NCBI GenBank assembly: GCA_963758205.1 | Contig: CAVWUM010000002.1 | Span: forward strand, 434,001 to 498,000 | Length of the DNA: 64,000 nucleotides | Source: Owenweeksia sp963758205 | GTDB taxonomy: Bacteria; Bacteroidota; Bacteroidia; Flavobacteriales; Schleiferiaceae | Direction: 5' to 3' | Part shown: positions 17,606 through 26,419 of the stretch, one piece after another | Layout of the letters: the number at the start of each line of letters is the position of its first letter | How positions within the stretch are numbered: position 1 is the stretch's first letter | Program-made: the position numbers and the translations under genes | The notes under the pieces: generated by a model | Told to the model about the DNA's origin: nothing | What the model saw: the letters and a program-made list of their open reading frames with translations, nothing else | Databases searched by the model: none

Positions 17606-18859
17606 ATGAAGAAATACAGGCTTCCCATCATTCTCGGATCCGCCATTCTTGTTATTATTCTAATCTGGTCTTTTGCCGGTGAAACCGAGCAGGAAAAAGA
17701 AATTACTGCTAAGGCCTTTGTGGCCGATTTTGAAGATCTTGTAGTTAGTACAGGCGAGCTGATGGCTAAAAACTCTGAAGAGATAACGGTACCTGTTAGT
17801 ATGTCTCGCTACGGTATCTATCGTGTGCAGATTTCGGATATAGTGGCTGAAGGAACCTATGTGGATTCTGGCGCATACGTAGCTGCCCTTGATAAAACTG
17901 ATATCAGTAGTAAAATAAATGATGTGCTTGTAGAACTTGACAAAGCACAGAGCCTGTACACTCAAACCCAATTGGATACCTCGCTTACCTTACGGGAAAA
18001 GCGAAATGCTATTGACAAGCTTGAATTTGAGCTTAAGCAAAAGAAAATAGAGCTTGAGCAGAGCAAATACGAACCGCCTGCCACCATCCAAAAAGTAAAG
18101 CTGGATGAAGAACGGCTGGTTCAGGATCTGGTGCAAACCAAGGAAAACTACCTGATTAACAAAAGGCAGGGCGTGGCAAAAATGGCCGAAGCCGGAGCCG
18201 AACTGCAAAAGGCAAAAAATCAGCTGGAGAAACTTCAGGAACTGCAAAAGGAATTCAGGATTACCGCACCCAAACAGGGCATGGTGGTGTATTACCGCGA
18301 GTGGAATGGCGAAAAGCGCAAAGCCGGTAGTACGGTACAACCCTGGGACCCTGCAGTGGCCACACTACCTGATTTAAGTGAAATGCTCTCCAAAACCTAC
18401 ATCAACGAGGTAGAGATCAGAAAAGTAAAAGTGGGACAAAAAGTAAAGTTAGGATTAGATGCCTTTCCGGATGCTGGCCTCACCGGAGAAGTTACCCAGG
18501 TGGCCAATGTAGGCGAAACCCGTAAGGGCTCTGACACTAAAGTGTTTGAAGTGGAAATAAAAGTAAACGAGAGTGACAGCACGTATCGCCCGGGGATGAC
18601 CACCAGCAACTCTATACTCACCAACAAAATTGAAAAGGCACTGCAAATACCTTTGGAGGCCATATATGCTCAGGATGATAGGAGCTTTGTTTACCTGCGT
18701 ACTGGTACGGGCATTTCACGAAAAGAAGTGCAACTTGGCTCTGCCAACGCTGAATATGTGATAATACTACAAGGATTAGAGGATGGCGATGAAGTGTATT
18801 TGAGTGAACCGGAGAGCGCCAGGGAAAAGGAGTTGGTGGTGTTAGCGAGTAAGGAGTAA
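17606..18859 (+). CDS. Periplasmic adaptor (MacA/HlyD-like membrane fusion protein)
   Basis: I use the ATG at 17606 (MKKYRLPIILGSAILVIILIW), which puts the single membrane anchor at the N-terminus; the ATG at 17510 would add 32 unlikely residues. Of the 417 residues, the centre (about 110-230) is a long helical hairpin with many Lys, Gln and Glu, followed by a barrel-sandwich/lipoyl half (RITAPKQGMVVYYREW) and a beta-barrel with GQKVKLGLDAFPD. It links the inner-membrane permease to the outer-membrane channel. The next gene is a MacB-like permease. Confidence 0.85.
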   Translation: MKKYRLPIILGSAILVIILIWSFAGETEQEKEITAKAFVADFEDLVVSTGELMAKNSEEITVPVSMSRYGIYRVQISDIVAEGTYVDSGAYVAALDKTDISSKINDVLVELDKAQSLYTQTQLDTSLTLREKRNAIDKLEFELKQKKIELEQSKYEPPATIQKVKLDEERLVQDLVQTKENYLINKRQGVAKMAEAGAELQKAKNQLEKLQELQKEFRITAPKQGMVVYYREWNGEKRKAGSTVQPWDPAVATLPDLSEMLSKTYINEVEIRKVKVGQKVKLGLDAFPDAGLTGEVTQVANVGETRKGSDTKVFEVEIKVNESDSTYRPGMTTSNSILTNKIEKALQIPLEAIYAQDDRSFVYLRTGTGISRKEVQLGSANAEYVIILQGLEDGDEVYLSEPESAREKELVVLASKE

Positions 18860-19095
18860 GGCCCTTCGACTAAAGCCTGTGCAGAGCTTGACGAAGTGCT
18901 CAGGTTGACAGAGGTAAGGTTATGAAAAATATAAATATTATCAGCAAGCAATCGCAGTGTCACCCTGAGTGGCCGATCTCGGCTGAGCCGAGAGGGCAGT
19001 ATCGAAGTGTAATCGGGTTTTGGAAACGAATTTTCGCGTTTCACCCTTCGATACTAATTTTTTCCGCAGAGCTCCAAAAATTCACTCAGGATGAC
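18860..19095. repeat. Composite REP-like intergenic element
   Basis: The gap between adaptor and permease holds two REP-like parts. The first (about 18860-18912) contains CCCTTCGAC ... GCTCAGGTTGACAG. The second is a nested imperfect inverted repeat: GTCACCCTGAGTG (18959-18971) pairs with CACTCAGGATGAC (19083-19095), AGTATCGAAG (18998-19007) pairs with CTTCGATACT (19046-19055), and GAAACG/CGTTTC (19023-19028, 19037-19042) forms the tip. A small hairpin CTCGGCT-G-AGCCGAG also lies inside. A related core occurs inside pseC near 58938. Confidence 0.75.
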
Positions 19096-19152
19096 AGAAG
19101 CATATTATCCACTAACAACATCTATCGACCATGGACTATTAGCTATTGACTT

Positions 19153-20484
19153 ATGAATAATGAACGTACCCTCTCCAACCTCCGCATTGCCTTTGATGCC
19201 TTATTGGCTAATAAGGTGCGCTCTATGCTTACGGCATTAGGGATCATATTTGGGGTAGCCGCAGTTATTACCATGCTGGCCATTGGTAAGGGGGCCCAGG
19301 AAGAAATTTTGAGCCAGATAAAACTGGTGGGGGTAAATAATATTGAGATAAAGCCAGTGGTGGAACAGGCTGAAGAGGAAGTTGGAACGGAAGAGTTGAA
19401 GGAAGATCAAAAGAAATTCTCGAAGGGACTGGATTTAAAGGATGCCAATAGCATAAAGGGTGTAATCCCCAATGTGGTAAATATCAGCCCTGAAATTATT
19501 CTGGATACTTATGTTATCAACAATGGAATCAGGCGTACAGCCAAACTAATTGGCGTTACACCTGCCTTTTTTGAAATCTCAAATATTGAAATAAGGCGAG
19601 GCAAAGGATTTACTGATTACCAGATGGAACATGCCGAGGCCGTATGCATAATTGGCAGTGGCATTGCCAAAAAGTTTTTTACCGGTGGTGAAGCCCTGGG
19701 TAAAGAGTTAAAGTGTGGCAAGCAGTGGCTCACCGTTATTGGTATTACAGAAGATATCGCGGTAAGCGAAAAGGCCAAGAACAACCTGGGTATCCGCAAT
19801 TACAATATGGATATTTATACGCCCATCAATACTATGTTGGTGAGATATGAAGATCGAGGTAAACTGGTGGCCTCCTCCGGCCGTGATTGGGATGATGATG
19901 AAGACGAAGGCAGTAAAAACACCAACTTTAACTACCACCAGGTGGATAGAATGGTGGTGCAGGTTGATGAAAGTGAATACCTTTCGGCCAGTGCCGATGT
20001 AATAAGCCGCATGCTAAAGCGCAGGCATAATGACCAGGTAGATTTTGAAATACTGATACCGGAACACCTCTTAAAGCAGCAACAAAAAACCAAGGATATT
20101 TTTAACCTCGTACTGAGTGCCATTGCGGGTATTTCACTTTTGGTGGGCGGCATTGGTATTATGAATATTATGCTGGCTAGCGTATTGGAGCGCACGCGCG
20201 AAATTGGCACCCGCATGGCCATTGGCGCCCGTAAAGGCGATATCGTCAGTCAGTTTTTATTTGAAGCACTTTTGATAAGCCTAAGCGGGGGGTTTATAGG
20301 AATTGTGCTTGGCATCAGCGCCTCCTATTTTATTACCCGTTTTTCTGAAATTGAAACCATCGTTTCGCCCTTCGCCATCATCATTTCATTTGGCGTGGCA
20401 TCACTTACAGGGCTTGTGTTTGGGATATCTCCGGCCCGTAAAGCCGCTATGCAAAATCCGGTAGAATCACTTAGATATGAATAA
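19153..20484 (+). CDS. MacB-like ABC transporter permease (FtsX domain)
   Basis: 443 residues: an N-terminal membrane segment (ALGIIFGVAAVITMLAIGKGA), a large periplasmic MacB-type domain (about 50-310) and three C-terminal membrane segments of the FtsX fold with LVGGIGIMNIMLASVLERTREIG and FGISPARKAAMQNPVESLRYE. There is no ATP-binding domain in the protein, and no ATPase gene in the operon, so the nucleotide-binding subunit must be encoded elsewhere. The stop overlaps the next gene by eight bases. It should export a small molecule, peptide or lipoprotein with the neighbouring adaptor and channel. Confidence 0.9.
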   Translation: MNNERTLSNLRIAFDALLANKVRSMLTALGIIFGVAAVITMLAIGKGAQEEILSQIKLVGVNNIEIKPVVEQAEEEVGTEELKEDQKKFSKGLDLKDANSIKGVIPNVVNISPEIILDTYVINNGIRRTAKLIGVTPAFFEISNIEIRRGKGFTDYQMEHAEAVCIIGSGIAKKFFTGGEALGKELKCGKQWLTVIGITEDIAVSEKAKNNLGIRNYNMDIYTPINTMLVRYEDRGKLVASSGRDWDDDEDEGSKNTNFNYHQVDRMVVQVDESEYLSASADVISRMLKRRHNDQVDFEILIPEHLLKQQQKTKDIFNLVLSAIAGISLLVGGIGIMNIMLASVLERTREIGTRMAIGARKGDIVSQFLFEALLISLSGGFIGIVLGISASYFITRFSEIETIVSPFAIIISFGVASLTGLVFGISPARKAAMQNPVESLRYE

Positions 20485-22060
20485 TCAACCTTATAAAAAA
20501 CCCAAGCCGCAATTCACATGTGTTGAACTTAGAAAGGTGTGGCCTGGCGGTGTTTTACGCAAAACCCTTAACCCATCAAATAGTCCCCTGAAGGGGTTGT
20601 GGGCCACACTCTTTACTCTATTCTTCCTTTTTGGAGACTTAATTAAAGCGCAGGATGCCCCCATGGCTTTGTCGCTTACCGAAACCGTGCAAAGGGCCAG
20701 GGAGAAATCTCCCAGCTACTACCGTGCGGAAAACCTGGCTGAAAATATGTATTGGAATTACAGGCAATTCCGCGCTACCAACCTGCCTCAGCTCACTTTT
20801 AATGGCACATTGCCGGATTACTCCAGTGCCATTGAGCGCGTAGTGCAGGATGACGGAACTTATGCCTTTCGCCAGCGCGAACAAACATTTTTATCGGGGC
20901 AGCTTTCGCTGGATCAGAACGTACCGCTAACAGGTGGCCGCTTTTCCCTATACAGCAGCCTGCAACGTACTAATGTTACTTCACCCGTGCAAAGGCTCGA
21001 TTATTTTTCCACACCTTTCAGTATGAGCTATGTTCAGCCCATGGTACTGTACAACCAGCAAAAGTGGGCCAACCGAATTCAGCCGCTTTTATACAAAGAA
21101 TCAAAACAAGCTTATGATGAAGAAATGGAGCGCATTGCTATTGAGGCTTCCAATCTTTACTTTAATGCGCTTACAGCCCTTATCCGAAAAGAGATTGCCG
21201 AGATAAACGTATCCAATAATGACACACTGTTTGTGATTTCGGAAGGGCGTTACAACCTGGGTAAGATTGCCGAAAACGACCTGCTGCAAATGGAACTCAA
21301 TTTGCTTAACGCAAAAAACCAACTCTCATCCAGCAACCTGGATTATGAAGTGGCCGCCCAGGCCCTCAAACGCTACCTGGATATCCCAACCGATAAACCC
21401 CTCCAACTCATCATTCCTACCAATGTGCCGGAAATGACCGTCACACTGGAAAAGGCGATGGAAATGGCTAAGCAAAACCGGCCTGCTGTAATGGAATTCA
21501 GGAGACGAAGGATGGAGGCCGAAGAGCAAATTGCACAGGCGCGTGGCCAATCCGGCTACAACCTGAATGTGCGTGCAAATTTTGGACTATCACAACAGGC
21601 TAATGAATTTAATCAGGCCTACATGGATCCTCTCAACCAGCAAAACCTCGCTATAGGCATTACCATCCCTATAGTAGATTGGGGTCAGGCAAAATCACAA
21701 GTACGCAGGGCGAAGGCCAATCGCGACCTCATAGAAGTGGACGTGCAGCAGGATGAAGTTAATTTTGAACAGGAGATATACCTGCAAGTGGCGCGCTTCA
21801 ATTTACAGGCAGAGCAGCTAAATACCGCCAGGCGGGCCGATACCATTGCCCAAAAGCGCTATGATGTTACCAAGGCGCGCTACCTTATCGGGAAGATAAG
21901 TATTACCGACCTCAACATTGCACAGGCAGAAAGAGACCAGGCACGCACTGCACACCTCAATGCCCTGCGCACCTATTGGGTATCCTACTATACCGTGCGG
22001 AGCCTTACCCTGTATGATTTTATTAACGACAGGCCTATAAATTATGACCCTGCGTTTTAA
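20477..22060 (+). CDS. TolC-family outer membrane channel protein
   Basis: 527 residues with the duplicated TolC coiled-coil layout (SLTETVQRAREKSPSYYRAE near the start and a second repeat with YLIGKISITDLNIAQAERDQ). The expected signal peptide is WATLFTLFFLFGDLIKA-Q at about 42-58, after an unusual 40-residue lead whose DNA contains the palindrome CCCCTGAAGGGG. An alternative start is the TTG at 20597, which would place the signal peptide at the N-terminus. It completes the adaptor-permease-channel export system. Confidence 0.88.
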   Translation: MNNQPYKKPKPQFTCVELRKVWPGGVLRKTLNPSNSPLKGLWATLFTLFFLFGDLIKAQDAPMALSLTETVQRAREKSPSYYRAENLAENMYWNYRQFRATNLPQLTFNGTLPDYSSAIERVVQDDGTYAFRQREQTFLSGQLSLDQNVPLTGGRFSLYSSLQRTNVTSPVQRLDYFSTPFSMSYVQPMVLYNQQKWANRIQPLLYKESKQAYDEEMERIAIEASNLYFNALTALIRKEIAEINVSNNDTLFVISEGRYNLGKIAENDLLQMELNLLNAKNQLSSSNLDYEVAAQALKRYLDIPTDKPLQLIIPTNVPEMTVTLEKAMEMAKQNRPAVMEFRRRRMEAEEQIAQARGQSGYNLNVRANFGLSQQANEFNQAYMDPLNQQNLAIGITIPIVDWGQAKSQVRRAKANRDLIEVDVQQDEVNFEQEIYLQVARFNLQAEQLNTARRADTIAQKRYDVTKARYLIGKISITDLNIAQAERDQARTAHLNALRTYWVSYYTVRSLTLYDFINDRPINYDPAF

Positions 22061-22178
22061 GATTTACGAAGGTGTGTAGGGTAGTTTACTGCTTTTGATA
22101 TTACTCAAATAGGAGAAAACCATTCCTAAAATTCTTACGTAAAGAGCCACACGCCCCTTATATTTGCCATCTATCCTG

Positions 22179-22721
22179 ATGTCAAGAAAAAACTTCATAG
22201 CAGTTATTCTGATCGCCACATTGGTGGCGCCCTTTGCAGGCACCTTCATGCTGCTGGTAAGGCAGAGGCGTATGGTAAGGCGTGAGGTAAAAATGCACCT
22301 CGCCCAGCACCTTCGCAAGGATGAATTGGTACCTATGAAGTTCAGAAAAAACAGTGCCGCCCATAACCAACTGAACTGGAAGCGGGCAGATGAATTTGAG
22401 CTGGATGGAAAGATGTATGACATCGTCAGCATGGAAGAGAGAGGCGATAGCGTTTTCTATCACTGTTGGCCCGACATCAAGGAAACCAACCTCAACAATG
22501 ATTTTAAGAATATGCTGGCTGATGCCCTCGGTACCAACCCTTTCCGTAAGGAACACCGCAGCCGGCTAGTGCAGTTTATTAAAAAGAATTACCATCCACC
22601 GGGTGGTTATGTAGCGGGGACAGTTGCTGCAGCGCACTTCCCTCCTTCTTTTGCTTACGCAGAGAATTATACTTCATTAAACGAATCTCCTCCGGTTCCA
22701 CCGCCTATCAATATTTCATAA
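22179..22721 (+). CDS. Hypothetical membrane-anchored protein
   Basis: I do not recognise the family. From the ATG at 22179 (MSRKNFIAVILIATLVAPFA) a single N-terminal membrane segment is followed by a basic stretch (VRQRRMVRREVKMHL) and a soluble domain of about 130 residues. The C-terminus ends in a Pro-rich tail (PPVPPPINIS). It lies upstream of the TonB receptor on the same strand, separated by a repeat-bearing gap, and may belong to that locus. Confidence 0.6.
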   Translation: MSRKNFIAVILIATLVAPFAGTFMLLVRQRRMVRREVKMHLAQHLRKDELVPMKFRKNSAAHNQLNWKRADEFELDGKMYDIVSMEERGDSVFYHCWPDIKETNLNNDFKNMLADALGTNPFRKEHRSRLVQFIKKNYHPPGGYVAGTVAAAHFPPSFAYAENYTSLNESPPVPPPINIS

Positions 22722-22825
22722 TCCTGCAACTGAGTTGAGATTTGCTTTTGTCATGGTTTTCCAAAAATCCAAAGTGGTAAGCGGAAAACCACGCCAAAAT
22801 GCGGATAGCATGTGCATACCAAAAT

Positions 22826-22874
22826 CCTTCAGCTAAAAGCCGAAGGCTACTGACATATCACCCCGCTGGGGTGA
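22826..22874. repeat. Two short hairpins in the gap before the TonB receptor gene
   Basis: CCTTCAGCT ... AGCCGAAGG (22826-22846) pairs at eight of nine positions, and TCACCCC-GCT-GGGGTGA (22858-22874) pairs perfectly. Neither is followed by a T run. They resemble intergenic repeat elements and could also shape the leader of the receptor mRNA. Confidence 0.6.
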
Positions 22875-22969
22875 GCTTTCACAAAAATTCAGCCCCGCAG
22901 GATTATCACAAGAATGCTTCAATTGAGGCATAGTTAAATCCATTTTTTATAAACCCAAATTCATACACC

Positions 22970-25201
22970 ATGAAAAAGCTTTTATGGTTGTATTTGCTGG
23001 TGGGTTACGCCTGTGTGGGAAAAGCCCAAATGGTGCAGATTCTCGATGATAAATCAGGGCAGCCGCTGGAGGATGTTATTGTAAGAAGCAACACCCCTCC
23101 TGCCTTTGCTCTTACCGATTCAAAAGGTATGGTTGATATCAGCCCTTTTAAGGATATTGAGAATATAGAAGTGCGCCTGGTGGGCTATACCAGCGTATCC
23201 ATCAGTTATAACCAGTTAAAAAAAGAAGGTAACATTAGGTTAGTGCCAGCCACAGTAGCGTTGGAGCAGGTTATTGTTTCTTCTTACACGCCTGATGTAC
23301 AGAAGAACACCAGCCTGCATATTGTCTCACTTCCCGCAAAGGAAATAAGGCAGATGGGCGCATTTAACCTAACGGATGCCCTGGTGAAAATTCCCGGTGT
23401 GGACCAGCTGACCACAGGTATTGGTATTTCCAAACCTGTAATACGCGGACTATACGGCCACCGGATATTGATATTGTTTTCGGGCCTGCGCTTTGACAAC
23501 CAGCAATGGCAGGATGAGCACGGGCTTGGACTCAGCAATATTGGTGTGGAACGGGCCGAAGTGATAAAAGGCCCCCTCTCTATGCTATACGGCACCAGCG
23601 CCAATGGTGGTGTCATTAATATTATTGAGGAGCAACGGCCCACTGTGGGGTATAGCGAAACCGACTTGGGTTTTGAGTTACACTCTAATACTGGTGGCGG
23701 TATGCTTACGGTGGGCCATAAGGTGAATAAAGGTGACCATTGGTACCGCTTACGTGCGGGTATTGAAAACCATGCTGACTACAGTGATGGCAACAATACG
23801 CGGGTGCTGAACAGCAGGTTTAATGGTTACTATTTTAAAGGCAGCTATGGTTTTAGTAAAAAGCGCTGGCGCTCTGAAAACCACTATAATTTTTCGTACA
23901 ACAATTATGGTTTTATTTTCAGTGATATCAGTCACTTTTTTGAGCCGGATGCCCGCTGGACACGTGCCATGAACGGGCCTCACCATATTGTGATGCTCAA
24001 CATACTGAGCTCGGTAAACACCATTCGTTTGCGCAACTCATTGCTCAAACTTAATGTGGGTGTACAATCCAATTACCGGGCAGAAGATGAGGGCGGTGAT
24101 GAGCTGAGCCTGATTATGCATTTGCTGAGTGGGCAATATTCTTTGAAGTGGGAAAAGCAATTGAGCCGAAACCTTGATCTGGTTTTGGCCAATAATACTA
24201 CTTATGAGGATAATGTAAACTACGGCAAACGTGTAATTGTGCCGGATGCCCTTATGGCGGAGAGTAACCTCAGCGCCTACCTAAAGCATCGCCTGGGGCG
24301 GACTATTGTAGAGTATGGCCTCGGGGGCGGGTTTCGTTACATCAACGCGCTGCCTACCAAAGGGGTAAACTCTGAGGAGAAGGAAATGCGCCCGTTTGAA
24401 CAAACCCGCACTTTTGCCAATGGTATGCTGGGCCTTACCTACAATCCTACCCAAAGGTGGAATTTGAAGGCTAACCTGGCTACCGGGGTAAGGGCACCAA
24501 ACCTGGCGGAGCTTTCCTCCAATGGTTTGCATGAGGGTATTTACACCTATGAAATTGGTAATCCGGAAATGGTGAATGAGCAGAACCTGAACAGCGAACT
24601 GGGAATTGACTTTTCCGGTGAAGTTTTTCAGTTTGGGCTTTCGGCTTTCTACAACCAATTTCATAATTACATCTACCTGCAGCCGACTGATGATGAGTGG
24701 TTCGGTTTCCCCGTTTACCGCTTTTTGCAGCATGATGCCTCCATTTATGGTGGTGAGGCCAATATTGGATTTACACCACCCGTGGTGGAGGGTCTGAAGC
24801 TTTCGGTGGGATTTTCGGGTTTGGTAGGTGTACTGAGCAATGGCACGTACTTGCCCTTTATGCCGGCCCAAAAACTGAAGCCCGAAATACGGTATGAAAC
24901 CAAAATGGCCAAAAAAGGCGGATCGTTTTACGTGTTTGCCAACAGCAGCATTGTAAATGCCCAACAGCTGGAAAACCCGGAGGAAACGGAAACCCCCGGC
25001 TACACTTTGGTAAATGCCGGTGCAGGTGTTGCAATTCCCGGTAAGCGGCTGGTGTACAACCTCAGCCTTACGGCCAACAACCTGCTTAATGAGGCGTATT
25101 ACGATCACCTTTCTCGCCTCAAACCCTATGGCCTGCTCAATATTGGGCGGGACATTTCGATTAGTTTAAAAATCAATTATTTAAGAAAAATTCAAAAATG
25201 A
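22970..25201 (+). CDS. TonB-dependent receptor
   Basis: 743 residues: signal peptide (ends VGKA-Q), an N-terminal carboxypeptidase-regulatory-like domain (about 20-95, VQILDDKSGQPLEDVIVRS), a plug with VRGLYGHRILILFSGLRFD and EVIKGPLSMLYGTSANGGVINII (about 150-225), then a beta-barrel to the C-terminus. It imports a small ligand such as a metal chelate, cobalamin or siderophore; the sequence does not say which. Its stop overlaps the start of the next gene (ATGA). Confidence 0.92.
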   Translation: MKKLLWLYLLVGYACVGKAQMVQILDDKSGQPLEDVIVRSNTPPAFALTDSKGMVDISPFKDIENIEVRLVGYTSVSISYNQLKKEGNIRLVPATVALEQVIVSSYTPDVQKNTSLHIVSLPAKEIRQMGAFNLTDALVKIPGVDQLTTGIGISKPVIRGLYGHRILILFSGLRFDNQQWQDEHGLGLSNIGVERAEVIKGPLSMLYGTSANGGVINIIEEQRPTVGYSETDLGFELHSNTGGGMLTVGHKVNKGDHWYRLRAGIENHADYSDGNNTRVLNSRFNGYYFKGSYGFSKKRWRSENHYNFSYNNYGFIFSDISHFFEPDARWTRAMNGPHHIVMLNILSSVNTIRLRNSLLKLNVGVQSNYRAEDEGGDELSLIMHLLSGQYSLKWEKQLSRNLDLVLANNTTYEDNVNYGKRVIVPDALMAESNLSAYLKHRLGRTIVEYGLGGGFRYINALPTKGVNSEEKEMRPFEQTRTFANGMLGLTYNPTQRWNLKANLATGVRAPNLAELSSNGLHEGIYTYEIGNPEMVNEQNLNSELGIDFSGEVFQFGLSAFYNQFHNYIYLQPTDDEWFGFPVYRFLQHDASIYGGEANIGFTPPVVEGLKLSVGFSGLVGVLSNGTYLPFMPAQKLKPEIRYETKMAKKGGSFYVFANSSIVNAQQLENPEETETPGYTLVNAGAGVAIPGKRLVYNLSLTANNLLNEAYYDHLSRLKPYGLLNIGRDISISLKINYLRKIQK

Positions 25202-25602
25202 AAACTGTAATAAAATCAATTTTAGTAATGAGTATGATGGCCCTGGTTTTTACCTCCTGCGAAAAGGAAGATGGAGAGGGCGAACTAAAAATATCCTTTA
25301 AAACGGGAGCTACCTATACCAGTGAAGATGTGGCCCAGCCCCCCGGTACTGAGGTAACCATTGGTATAGAGGCCGAAACCGAAAAGGAAAAAGATCCGAT
25401 CATCAGGTTTAATATTTCGGAATCGGTTGATGGAGGAGCGATAGGTACGGTATATACCGAAAGCCTTGAGACTACCAAATACCAGCATGATTACACGTTT
25501 ACCCTTGATTCCATTTCCGGAACACAGCACAGGTTATCATTTACCATTACCAACCGTGATGGTTTTAATGTACAAAAGAGCCTGACCGTATCAGTACAAT
25601 AA
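25198..25602 (+). CDS. Hypothetical lipoprotein coupled to the TonB receptor
   Basis: 134 residues with a lipobox (MMALVFTSC, Cys21). The mature protein has an Ig-like beta-strand composition: GTEVTIGIEAETEKEKDPI, YQHDYTFTLDSISG and a final FNVQKSLTVSVQ. Four-base overlap with the receptor gene suggests it works with it, perhaps as a surface or periplasmic ligand-binding lipoprotein, but this is inference. Confidence 0.75.
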   Translation: MKTVIKSILVMSMMALVFTSCEKEDGEGELKISFKTGATYTSEDVAQPPGTEVTIGIEAETEKEKDPIIRFNISESVDGGAIGTVYTESLETTKYQHDYTFTLDSISGTQHRLSFTITNRDGFNVQKSLTVSVQ

Positions 25603-25631
25603 CCCATTTTGGCTTTGATAAAAGAGGAGGC

Positions 25632-25654
25632 GGGGAAACCTGTTTCCTTTTTTT
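25632..25654 (+). terminator. Probable Rho-independent terminator
   Basis: GGAAA (25634-25638) and TTTCC (25643-25647) pair across a 4-base loop, with seven T following. It lies 30 bases after the lipoprotein stop. Confidence 0.65.
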
Positions 25655-25847
25655 ATCCCTTCTAGTCCAGCAGGGGTCGCGCTGTACATGCCCTCACACT
25701 TAAGTAGGGTTCCCTGGAAAGCGAAAGATTGAATACTCCTGTATATTTGAGGAGTCATATCAATAACTACAAATGCTACATACTCAGGAATCATCCTATT
25801 CAACCAACAGAGTACTTTCTAAATCAACTATTTTTCAGCCCTGACTT

Positions 25848-26345
25848 ATGGAGGAAACACTTATTTTGAGGCCGCATAAATTAAAAACAATAGGGCTACT
25901 CTTTGGCTGCTTAATCTTTGTGCGCCTAGGCTTTTTTATGATGGTGAAGAATCCTTTTATGGGCTGGGTCGGAATACTCTTTTTCGGACTAGGAGCAGTT
26001 GTAATGGTAATCCAACTTATTCCAAATTCCACATATTTGAAATTGACCACAGACGGTTTTGAGATAAGGACTCTATTTAGAACAAATATCACCCCGTGGG
26101 ATAATGTAGAGTCTTTCAGAGCAGGTTCTATACACACTCCAATATTCACGTCATTTGGTTTATTTCTAAGAAAAAAACATAAAATGGTCTTTATTAACTA
26201 TAATAAGAGTCATAAAAAAAATAGCCGTGGTAAATCTTTATCTCGTGCTATTTCGGGCAGTGATGATGCATTACCTACTCTTTACGGAATGAAAGCTGAG
26301 GCGCTTGCTGACCTTATGAATAAATGGAAAAATCAAAAGAAGTAA
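25848..26345 (+). CDS. STM3941-like small membrane protein
   Basis: 165 residues with two membrane segments (KLKTIGLLFGCLIFVRLGFF and GWVGILFFGLGAVVMVIQLI) followed by a PH-like domain (YLKLTTDGFEIRTLFRTNITPWDNVESF) and a C-terminal LPTLYGMKAEALADLMNKW tail. This combination matches proteins annotated as STM3941 family. Function is unknown. Confidence 0.7.
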   Translation: MEETLILRPHKLKTIGLLFGCLIFVRLGFFMMVKNPFMGWVGILFFGLGAVVMVIQLIPNSTYLKLTTDGFEIRTLFRTNITPWDNVESFRAGSIHTPIFTSFGLFLRKKHKMVFINYNKSHKKNSRGKSLSRAISGSDDALPTLYGMKAEALADLMNKWKNQKK

Positions 26346-26350
26346 ATGCC

Positions 26351-26387
26351 ACAAAAAAACCGCCCCGGTTTCCCGAAGCGGTTTCCA
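26351..26387. terminator. Bidirectional terminator between convergent genes
   Basis: AAACCGC (26357-26363) and GCGGTTT (26378-26384) form the stem base, extended by inner pairs with a GAAA-like loop. A runs on the left give T runs for the minus-strand RND operon, so it ends that operon and could also end the plus-strand gene. Confidence 0.85.
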
Positions 26388-26419
26388 CTGTTTAACCCTA
26401 AAACCAACTGAAAAAACTG

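Noticed and set aside
24281..25108. 275-residue minus-strand frame in the TonB receptor gene
   Set aside because: Long but opposite a clear beta-barrel receptor, with no domain of its own; barrel genes often give such shadows.
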